From: G039954875 sp039954875
GTDB lineage: Bacteria > Bacteroidota > Bacteroidia > Flavobacteriales > Blattabacteriaceae
DNA length: 64,000 bases
Assembly: GCA_039954875.1 (NCBI GenBank)
Contig: CP157202.1
Location: 1,302,001-1,366,000 of the forward strand
Direction of reading: 5' to 3'
Shown in pieces: positions 38,255 through 47,781 of the stretch. A program made the translations under genes and the position numbers. Each line of letters opens with the position of its first letter. Position 1 is the stretch's first letter. The notes under the pieces are model-generated. The model did not search any database and was not told the origin of the DNA. It was given only the letters and a program-made list of their open reading frames with translations.

Positions 38255-39344
38255 ATTCCTTCTCCCTTGGGAAAAAATAATGAAACCTAATGCCTACAGT
38301 TTTAACATCGATCAGTGTCCCTGTTTGAGCATACCTATACATCATACCTCTTTGCCTTCCATCTAGTTCATATCCAATCTATATATATCCATTAATTGAG
38401 ATCTATTACTATTCCACAAAGACTTTGGTAAGGATATCCGGAAGGGAATATGAGGCTGAAGGACTTGATCTTCTATAGTTGGCATTTTTCATACACTTCC
38501 GTCTGCTTGTAAGTAGAGAGTATCCTTAGCCAGATTGAGTCCTAGGCGCCAAGAAGTAGAATCTTTCGTAGACTCTGGTAATGGAATCTTCTTTTATATT
38601 TTTAAAATTTCGAGATAAATGCAAGTCAAACATACAGCTTTGACTGATACTACGCCTTCAACACCTTCATGTACGAGTTATTTTTTTATTTTTGTCGATC
38701 ACTATATCCAAGGTGATTTATATACATCTATAGAGTCTATTATAGTGTCTATTTTGATGTCGATGACCAGAAGTGGAGGATTTTTTTTGGTTTGAAACCA
38801 TCTGTGATAATAAACATTAGATCTCCTTGTCGAGCCTTAAACAAATGCTGTATGGTGAAGTGTCAATCTTCTTAATAATGTCTAACGTTCTTAGATCTAA
38901 GACAATGGTGTTTATTTCAAAGAATAGTGGTAATATAAGCTTTTTCATTATGATTATTGGTGAATTCAATGGAATTATGATATAATATTTTAATAATCTC
39001 CCCCACTTGCTTAAAATTATTAGTATCTATCAGTGTGACTTTTGACCAACGGCCTATTGTGATATATCCCAAACGTCCTCTTATACTCATACCCACTGCC
39101 GCATCACCCAGGACCATTCCATTGCTTTATTTAAAAGATATTGTTGAGCTTTTCTTTTTTATTGATAAGGTAATAGGAAAGTAATGCGTTTCCGAGTTTA
39201 GGCTCACCTCTATTAAGTATGAATACAACTTGCTAATCTGGGATTAATATGGAACTCTAAAAGGTTATGGTTGTCCAGTATAAAACTTGTCTGTAATAGT
39301 AGCATAAGAACTATATTTGTTAATAAGGAAAATAAAATTTTCAT
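38255..39344 (-). pseudogene. BtuG-like beta-propeller surface protein, copy B, decayed
   Basis: Starts at 39344 (MKILFSLLTNIVLMLLLQTS, signal-like). Readable blocks are FILNRGEPKLGNALLSYYL, then GDAAVGMSIRGRLGYITIGR, SKVTLIDTNNFKQVGEIIKI, and the C-terminal ELDGRQRGMMYRYAQTGTLI, with VKTVGIRFHYFF after it. These align block by block with copy C, pointing to tandem duplication before decay. Frame breaks occur in every third of the gene. Confidence 0.65.
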
Positions 39345-39351
39345 GATATCA

Positions 39352-40472
39352 AGTTCTCTACTTTGGAAAAAGGAAATATGAGGGTCTAATACCTGCCGTT
39401 TTGAAACCTATCAGTGTTTCTATCTATGAGTATTTATACATCATGCCTCTTTATCTCCCATCTAGAGCATCTCCTATATATATCCATTATTGGGGTCTAC
39501 CCATAGTGCGGAAAAATGATAAGTATATTGGGGGAGACCGGATTAAAGGTTCTAGAGAGACTTGCTTTTTATGTGATAGGTATCTTCCATAGAACCATAA
39601 CTTTATTACCAATAGAGCGTATCCTTAATTGGATTGAGCCCTAAACTTCAGAAAGTGGGTTTTTCTGGCTGTGATATTAGGATTTCTCGTTCTATTTTTC
39701 TCTCTTTGGCATAAACACGGGTTAGGCGTGGAGTGTCTATTGATATGCTTTCAAAAAAACTTCCGTATATAAGCCATATTTTATTATTTCTATAGATAAC
39801 TATATAATAACGGTAATATTTATATATTTCAATAGAACCTATTATGGTATTTACTTTGGTATCGATGACTAAAAATAGGGTGGTAGAGGGACATGTTTTT
39901 TACATGCTAAGGTGTTTTTCCGACAGACAACTAGTTGTAGTGAATATCAGATTTTTATATTAAACCATTCATACGGGAGGACATAAGCTGTTGATTTCAC
40001 TAATAATTTTCAAAGTTTTTGAGTATAAGATGATAATCTTTTTATCTAAAAAAAAGTGCAGTCAGATAAGCCTTTTGAACATTAATAAAGCAGATGGAAG
40101 CTAAATAGGTAATGCCAGAGATTGTCCCTACCTGTCTAAAGTTACTGATGTCGATCATCACTACAACCTTTTACGAACGACCTATTGTGATGTGCCCTAA
40201 GTGATCTTTTATCACCATCATCATCGCTGCATTGCCAAGAGCTGTAGCATTGGCTTATCGAAAAATATCATTAAGTATTTCTTTTTTATATGGAAGGTGA
40301 TAAGATAATAAAGCATTGTCGACGTTAGACTCACCTCTATTAACAATGAATACAACCCGTTCTTCTGGTATTGATATGGGTTGTGGGGTATCATAATTAC
40401 TTCACATACAACTTGTCTGGGCAAGCAATAATGATAATATAATTTGATTGACGAAGACAATAATACTTTCAT
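39352..40472 (-). pseudogene. BtuG-like beta-propeller surface protein, copy C, decayed
   Basis: Starts at 40472, 11 bases after the TonB receptor relic ends. Blocks are FVNRGESNVDNALLSYHL, LGHITIGRS, VVVMIDISNFRQVGTISGIT, and the C-terminal ALDGR, RGMMYKYS, TLIGFKTAGIRPSYF. It is most similar to copy B. It is not functional as read. Confidence 0.65.
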
Positions 40473-40482
40473 ATATTTAAGA

Positions 40483-42485
40483 TTAATAGTTTTTTCTTGG
40501 CATAGGACGTCTCAGGATAGTACAGTATTCTTCATTGAAGAGATTATAAATCTTGAATTGTACATATAGTGTAAATCTTTTTCCTATTTAGATCATCTTT
40601 TTTCCGATACCCAGGTCATACATGAAATACGGATAAAGCAGGTCTATTTTGAATTCTTTCTCATTGCTGGTGGTTGTATAACGCATACTGTAGTAGTTAA
40701 AAGTATATCATAGATAATAATATTTATGATTGAAATATTCATTACAATTACCTGCGAATTCCAGTATATATATCAGTTGATTACCAATATACTCATCACT
40801 ACATCCCCTGAAGTCTCCACAATTGAGGGTCCGGCTCCAAGTGAAATGTATGATGGATCGTAATATATAAATGGAAGTTTGTTTTTTAGCTTTCCATTCG
40901 TTTTATAGAGCATAGGTCTATACCCAGCGGATCTTTTTAGACATCCAAAATCCGGCAGGTGTTAGCAACCAAATGATCCAATTTTTCACATCAGCTTTGT
41001 AAGCATTTACCTTAATCCGTTTTGGATGTTCCACCAATTACACCTAAATGAAGTTTTCAACTCAAAAGCAAACATTTTCTCCAATTTTAGGTAAGGATTG
41101 CCACCTGGTACGTAATATAGATCATTGATTGTAGGATATTTGATCATGTTATTAGATACGTTGAATTTAATCTTCCAATCATGGGATTCATTCAATTGAT
41201 ATTCTATACCTAAGTATGGAGACCAGTAGTAATATCCTTGCCCACCCATCCTTGACGCAATAGCATATGGGACGGGAGTCCTTTGAAAAGATTTTTTTAT
41301 ATAGTAAGCAAAGAGCCTTCTTGCCGCCAAGTTTTCACATATTCTTTAAACTGGTAGATCATGTTTTTGCCTTTTGTTTGTATAATATCTTCAGTCCAGT
41401 ATAATTTGTGACTTCACACGGGTAACAGGGTTCAGTATATAGCAAAATGCACATTGGACAAAATCGTGTTAAACCTATAATAAATAATACCCTACAAAAA
41501 TATATTTAGCTCAAATCATTTTTTATAAGAAGGTGTATTTATTATCATCTATGCTTGTGCGGAGCATCCATTCAGAAAATTTTATGGTTTATTTCAAGAA
41601 GAATACGGTTTTTATATTTTTTTTTTCTATTTAACCTGGATAATAGGGTGCTTGGTCCGATTTCACCTGTTTATAAAGGAGTAACACCTCGTTTCATCTC
41701 GTTACCCCAGACCTGAAGAAAAAACCACTGGTCGATGGTCAGTCTGTAGTATAGTTCCTTCACGAATCACCCATATAGTATTAGTGTCATTGTTAACATT
41801 GGTTTGCGTTAGATGATAAGAGGCTCCTATGTACCCTAGGAGGTCCTTTTGCGACTTCTATCGAATTCTAAAATATCTCTGTTTTTGAAGAGAAAATCAT
41901 TTTTAGAATGTTGATATACGGGTCCAACTGAACCAGTGATCGTTGGCCCTTTGTGTGAAAAACATGGGGTCGAAGCTGTGATAACTACCTATATTTTGGA
42001 CGTAAGTGATCTCCTATTTTTTTCATCGGAATACAGATTTCAAGATGACACTACAATATATACTTCCTGCATTGGTCGCTAGGGATACTCCTCCATGATA
42101 GAGTATGACCTCATCTAGTAAAAAAGCTAAGATCATAGAGAAATATGTTACCAATAACACAGCCTAATTGATCCGTAACCCATTCCCACAGCACCTAGGT
42201 ATGCGAGGCCCCTGTGCCACAAAAGGAAATGGTAGGGAGCACCACGACCATAAGTTTTTATAAAGACTGATCTATTTTTCGATAAAAATTATGAGAGGCT
42301 TTTATTAATTTTATGCACGATAAAAAGTGTATCGAGTCACGCTTGATTTCCGCCGAATACTTTTTTTAGACGTCTGTGAAAAGTAACGACTTCTTCGAGC
42401 TGAGATCCGTATGCATAGTCTCTTGCGCATAATGATAGTAGCTACTAAGAGCCAAAAGACTACTAAATAAGGTTTATTTCCACAT
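40483..42485 (-). pseudogene. BtuB-like TonB-dependent outer-membrane receptor, decayed
   Basis: The plug region reads SAEIKRDSIHFLSC, then FIKTYGRGAPYHFLLWHRG and, in another frame, CGTGASHTQVLWEWV. The barrel contains LGIEYQLNESHDWKIKFNVS, then YPTINDLYYVPGGNPYLKLE. The C terminus is NLFNEEYCTILRRPMPRKNY with stop at 40483. The pattern fits the BtuB-type receptors that sit beside DUF5074/BtuG propellers in Bacteroidota. The substrate (cobalamin) is inferred from that pairing. Only one frame of more than 100 codons survives. Confidence 0.75.
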
Positions 42486-42685
42486 GAGATAAGATATATT
42501 TGATTTTTAGTATTGATAATATACTAACTTAAGTTAATAGCATGTTTTCATCTCATGCTGTAAGTCTTTGTAATTATATAGTGGCCCTATTCGCGTCAAA
42601 TGTATAAATTATTATAACATTTAACAAAGATTAATTTAAGTAAAATATTTGAATAATATTCATTAATTCGATGAGAAGATATAAA

Positions 42686-43453
42686 TCAATTCTTATTACT
42701 TGATGAGTAAAGTATTTTCAACCCTTTGATAGTATGGAGTTTGTCTGAGAAATTTATCTTTTTTGTTAAAGGGGCATATATGTGGGATAAACCACCGGTA
42801 GCAATCACAAAGCAACGAGTTTTTAATTCTTGATCGATACGGTCTATCAATCCCTCTACCATACTCAAGTAGCCGTAGATCATGCCGCTTTGTATACAAG
42901 CGTCGCTATAAAAACCTAATACATTTGAAGGCTTTTTCAATTCGACTTGGGAGAGTTGGTCCGTATGGCTGATTAGTGCACTCAATGCGCTGTTAACACC
43001 AGGGGCAATAACTGCACCTCGAAATTCGCTTGTTTTTTCTACGCAGGTCAGGCTTAGTGCCGTCCCAAAATCGATAATTAAGGTAGTTTTCTTATACAAA
43101 GTATGGGCTGCCACGGCATTGGCATAGAGATCTGTACCGAGTTGATAAGATTGGTGTTTTACGGATGATGATGTATAGCGGTCTACAATCTCCGGGTTTA
43201 TTTGATGGATTTTGTATAAGGATTCTTTTATGATATTTGTCAAGGGGGGAACTACTGATCCAATGACGATATTTTGTATCGATTCAGGTACCACATGATA
43301 TTGCACGTAAGTATTTCGAAATATCACCAAGTACTCGTCTGAGGTGCGATGTGGTTTACTATTGATGATCCAGGAGTTTTTACATTCGAAGGTATCTTTT
43401 TCAAATATGCCAAAACGCAAACTAGAGTTCCCGATGTTGATGGCTAATAACAT
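42686..43453 (-). CDS. coaX: Type III pantothenate kinase
   Basis: CoaX phosphorylates pantothenate, the first step of CoA synthesis. It has 255 residues of ASKHA fold: N-terminal MLLAINIGNSSLRFGIF, LGTDLYANAVAAH, LIIDFGTALSLTCV, and FVIATGGLSH. The first phosphate loop has Asn where many homologues have Asp (INIGNS instead of DxGNT); this variant may be normal in its subfamily. It is intact and isolated between two decayed loci. Confidence 0.93.
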   Translation of the reverse strand: MLLAINIGNSSLRFGIFEKDTFECKNSWIINSKPHRTSDEYLVIFRNTYVQYHVVPESIQNIVIGSVVPPLTNIIKESLYKIHQINPEIVDRYTSSSVKHQSYQLGTDLYANAVAAHTLYKKTTLIIDFGTALSLTCVEKTSEFRGAVIAPGVNSALSALISHTDQLSQVELKKPSNVLGFYSDACIQSGMIYGYLSMVEGLIDRIDQELKTRCFVIATGGLSHIYAPLTKKINFSDKLHTIKGLKILYSSSNKN

Positions 43454-43498
43454 AGGCTAAATTTTGATACATAATAATAGAAAGTTTCGAGTTAAGAT

Positions 43499-45383
43499 CT
43501 ATTCTACTCTAGGCCAAATATTGTCTTTATAATCGATATCTGCCAAGCGGCAGCTTACATCGAAAATGATATTTTTAACTTTTTTTTGCCGGGTGTGAGA
43601 TATTGAATGAATAAGCCTGCTGTGTCTAGTCTCAGTCAGGTAGAGTGGTCCGGTTGATATCGAGCGTTTCGTTAGGTTTTTCGCCATGAATCATTTTCAA
43701 AGGAATTTAATAAAGCTCTTACGTATTGTCTTTGTAAGTGACGTATAGATCTATAGGTATTGGGATATGTCCCTTTGTATCTCAATGTGATTTCAGCCTA
43801 GTCTGCTTTGACCTTAACCATTTAAATGGCATAATCGATGGTGTGGGTGGTATTGATCCATAGATTGAAGTGACATTACAAGTTCACGCCAGAGACCTGT
43901 TGCACAATGCGTATGAAATTCCTTTCTATAGGATATCGAAATTTCCAAGTGTCAAAATATTGTCTGAATGTTTTGTGTGAATTTTCTCTTCCAATCCTGT
44001 ATCCGAGTTAGAAAAACCCTGTTTCATGCTTTTCATAAACAGCATAACAATAGCCTCTTACCATATTAAAATAGTCTGAAAAGAGACTCATAAACTCATC
44101 TCATCTCAGGAGAGGAGCTTATAAATATCTGGACGAAAAAGTCAATATTATTGATCAATCTATTGGAATATTTTTTTTTGAACACTCTTGAAGTAACATA
44201 GCGAGTAAAACCTTCAGACATCCATGTTAGAGCAGATTCGTTAGTAGAGATGATGTATTAAAATCATGAGTAAACCGCTTCGTGAAACATCAATCTCAAA
44301 TGTTTTACTAAATTTTCAGGGATTTCGATCTCTCCATTGATCAATATACACATCGCGTATTCCATACTGCCATAACCGGCGTGCACGAAACTGCACAGAG
44401 GATAAGGATCTTTATCAAGTTTATACATCATATCTTGATAGAATCGTCTGATGTAAAATTTAAAGATTTCCCAGTATCGAGTCTTATTATTTTTCCGGTA
44501 TATGTAATATATCAATGGTCCATCGGGGATGGCATCTTTTTCTACTATGAAGTGAGAATCTGCTACCCAGGCTAAGTTGTAAATATTTTCTGCTTTAAAG
44601 CACCAACGAGTCTTGCTATTGATGATATTGGGCGTATTATGGTCGTATTCTTTGACCTCTTGAGTTTTTTTAATAAGCCACTGGCTCCGATCACATAATC
44701 TTTATCGATATCGATAGTCACATTAAAATCACCTGATATGCCATGGAATTATCTACCCAGGTAATTTCATCAGCATGCCAACCTTCGTGGTCCTAAACAG
44801 CTACTTTAGGATGCCATTGAGCCATTGATAAGGCGATGCCCTTTGGGTTATTTCTGCCTGCTCTTCGGATAAAAGCTGAGATTTGAGCTTTCCTATACCA
44901 TAATCAAAAGTGACCGAAGTATTTAGGAGGGAGGGGATATTCTGAGCGAATTGCACCATAGTCCCTGAGACATCATGTTTCATTAGAAGATCATTTTGTT
45001 TTAAGGAAAAAGTTTTTTACCAGTCATATTCTTCGGTTTTGAGTAGGAAAATATTGCTCTTCCAGATCAGTTTTTTCTACGATTAGGTTAATTATGAGAT
45101 TTTTCTTAACATTTTTAATAAGGTCTTATATCTTTTGATCTATCATACTGCCTGGCTGAAAGGTATTCCAATATAAATGGATGTAAAAACAAATCAAAGT
45201 ATTCAGTGAATTATTATACTAGATGATTTGTTGACAGCCTTTATATCCATGATTTTTTACATCTACATCGATGTTCATCTGAGAGGATATGCTTTATTGA
45301 TTGTATGAATTGAGTTGTGTGTGCATAAGATATGTAGAGAGCAATAGAAGGATAAATAGTGATTTTTTAGGAGTTTTAGGCAT
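43499..45383 (-). pseudogene. M1-family zinc metallopeptidase, decayed
   Basis: An aminopeptidase N-like relic. From ATG 45383 (MPKTPKKSLFILLLLS, signal peptide) it reads MNIDVDVKNHGYKG, YIHLYWNTFQPGS, IDIDKDYVIGASG, then FVHAGYGSMEYAMCILINGE and MFHEAVYS, the place of the HExxH zinc motif, where a stop follows. The C terminus RLADIDYKDNIWPRVE matches the family tail. The span of ~620 codons equals a full gene, broken throughout. Confidence 0.75.
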
Positions 45384-45423
45384 AGGGACTAAATCATGGT
45401 GGATCAATACTTTTTTATCAAAA

Positions 45424-46170
45424 TTAATATAAAGCAACGGAGGTGATCATTTTTATATCGATAAGTCCCTTGATATATATGGAAAAATAGGTGGTGCTCT
45501 TATAATCTATAACCTTTTCAATGTTTTGTGTTTTGAGGTAGCCTTGTTTTCTCCACGAGATATGATGATGGAGTGGGGGGATATTTATTTGGCTAGAGTC
45601 TTTTGAACAGTTCACTTAGATTTTTCTTCTAATCTTTTTTCTCACAATGAATATTAGTTTTTTAGTATGACATGATAGTCTTTGACCAAGCCATCTCAAA
45701 AAATTGTTTGAGGGCATTGTGGATTTCAGGATATCCCTCGCACATCTCGACAAACTGGTTGTAATCGGCTACAAAATCCAAGGACTCTTTCTCTAATATA
45801 TTGAATTCAAATCGAATTTTTTGTCGCGTTAATTGGCTACCCATAGAGACTTCGTGTATGGAATGGCCGTCATCATAGGTAAATAAATATTATAGTCCCG
45901 AGCAATGAGTATTTGGAGTCGATATCCACACCTCTTTTATCCTTTTTAGATGTCTCCTATTAGATATAGCATATGGCCAACCCAGACATCCCCTCTTACG
46001 AAAGGTATGCCATATTTCAAACTATATTTGTGGGTATTAGTATTTACTTGGAAATAGGGCAGACATACTATCACGCAGTGTATCTGACTTACATGAGCTA
46101 GTCGTCTTGTATAGTTATTTTGGCTGATGGATCAATGAAATACCGGCACCTGAGGCTTTATATAATAGAT
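45424..46170 (-). pseudogene. Unrecognised decayed locus
   Basis: Fragments such as LKYGIPFVRGDVWVGHMLYL, SQLTRQKIRFEFNILEKESL, FVEMCEGYPEIHNALKQFFE and FSIYIKGLIDIKMITSVALY in minus-strand frames suggest one former gene. I cannot place the family. It lies upstream of the M1 peptidase relic on the same strand. Confidence 0.35.
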
Positions 46171-46199
46171 GATTTTAGGGATAGTTTTAATAATAAGAA

Positions 46200-46945
46200 A
46201 GATCTGGAAAAGTATCGTGCTCTTTAGGAATAGTGCGTACTACATTATGAAATATAAAATCGTAGTTCATGTCTGAGTGTCTGATGCAAAGAAGCCGAGC
46301 CAATTGGGTTTTAAACAATTCTTGTCTTTTGGGGTCAGTTGAGCAACCGACCCATTTCTTATTAAATTATTAATTTTTAGCCTTGTGCTCTTTATTTCGA
46401 TGGATAGTCTTGCGGAGATATATGGGATAAGTATAGATTATTTTCCGGATTTGATATCGTTATACAGCATTTCTTTTAGAGATTCTTGATCGTCTTTTTG
46501 TATAAAAACTCTCAGTGTAGATGCTCTATTCTACCATGTTATGGGAATCTTTTCGATTAAATCTTTTAATTCTTCTATGAAATCTATTAAAATATGAGAT
46601 TCATAAATATCGAGGATGTAGTCATAGAATCCCTTTCTGATGGTTTGCATGGCTGTTTTGAGCTCTTGAAGCATATTTTTAACCAATTCATTTATTAATT
46701 AAGATTCAAAAGCCCAGCTATATTAATTGTTGTGAAGTATGGGGTGGATCCCATTCCATTTTTCTTATTCCGGTGTGTCAAGGCTGACTGATTGCTCTTG
46801 TTGTTTAAATGTATCAGGGTCTATAAGTTGACATTATGATTTTTGTCCAAAAACTTTATTTCTTTTAAATTGAAGCGCTCAGACTCTTTATCAAATCATG
46901 ACAGGTAATTCTTAATATTGTTGATAATTAAGTCGTCTATCATTA
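46200..46945 (-). pseudogene. Unrecognised decayed locus
   Basis: Two blocks are coherent: MIDDLIINNIKNYLS with DKESERFNLKEIKFLDKNHN, and MLQELKTAMQTIRKGFYDYI, DFIEELKDLIEKIPITW, VFIQKDDQESLKEMLYNDIK. Both are helical and charged. Stops separate them. No family is recognised. Confidence 0.3.
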
Positions 46946-46999
46946 GCTTATCAAATAGTATTCTTTATTATTTATTAATAAATTATTTTTTTTTATTAG

Positions 47000-47420
47000 G
47001 TAGCATATTGTCGTGCTGATATAAGAGCTGATGCCATACTAACGAGGCGTTTTGTGAGTAATTTTGGGGTGAATTCATCGGGACCTTGGACTAGTGCTTT
47101 TTTATAAGCATTTTCCACGATTTGAGATAGGTAGTTAATACGAATAGTGGCTTTGACCAGGGATCATAAAAGAAATTTTTGTGTCATGCCCCAGTCCAAG
47201 GATTATGCGAGCAGCACTGGCGGCTTGTCTGTGCTTCTTTTCGTTATATTTTTTTTTCTTTCATGGTTCTGAGAATCAATTTTTCCTAAATTTCTCGAGT
47301 GATCAAGATGTCTGACGGAAGGGCACCCTTGTGCAATAATATTGATTTCTTCTTTTTTTGAGGGATGGGAGGCTTCTTAAAGGGATAAGATTTCTGCTTT
47401 CATAATTTTTATGATGATTT
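47000..47420 (-). pseudogene. Unrecognised decayed locus
   Basis: The C-terminal frame reads IVENAYKKALVQGPDEFTPK, then RLVSMASALISARQYAT and a stop at about 46998. Upstream pieces are KKEEINIIAQGCPSVRHLDH and KHRQAASAARIILGLGHD. This looks like the end of a conserved soluble protein, but I cannot name it. Confidence 0.35.
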
Positions 47421-47781
47421 GGTGTTTTTCAAGTTTTTGAACCTAAGAACAGACCCTTTGGTAACTAAGCAAGATTTTTGATCCTGGAATATTTAAAAAA
47501 CATGACTCATGAAACTTTTCTATGATACAGGCTTTTATTCCCACCGATAAGATCGATGTGCTAATACCTTTTTGGATGTAGTATAATATTACGCATAGCA
47601 ATTGTTTTTTAAACTTCTATAGATATATATATATCAATATTCGGTTTTAATTTATTGTTTTTTTATATTTTTTAACTCCTCGTATATATTGAGTTTATTT
47701 ATTACAAAAAAAACGAGAGCAATTCTAAGGTAACTCTATTCATTTTTTATCGAATCTCTATCTTTAGCCTAAAATGATGTA
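47421..47781. other. Spacer upstream of polA
   Basis: A/T-rich DNA with no credible frame. TATCTTTA near 47759, one mismatch from a -7 box, lies about 15 bases before the polA ATG and could be its promoter. Confidence 0.35.

Noticed and set aside
37081..40472. The repeated relics as transposase or insertion-sequence copies
   Set aside because: They lack terminal inverted repeats and transposase motifs, and their translations match beta-propeller blocks and start with signal peptides.
42490..42685. Possible cobalamin riboswitch upstream of the TonB receptor relic (AGTGGCCCT)
   Set aside because: Only a six-base match to a B12-box-like element is present; the other conserved riboswitch segments are not found.
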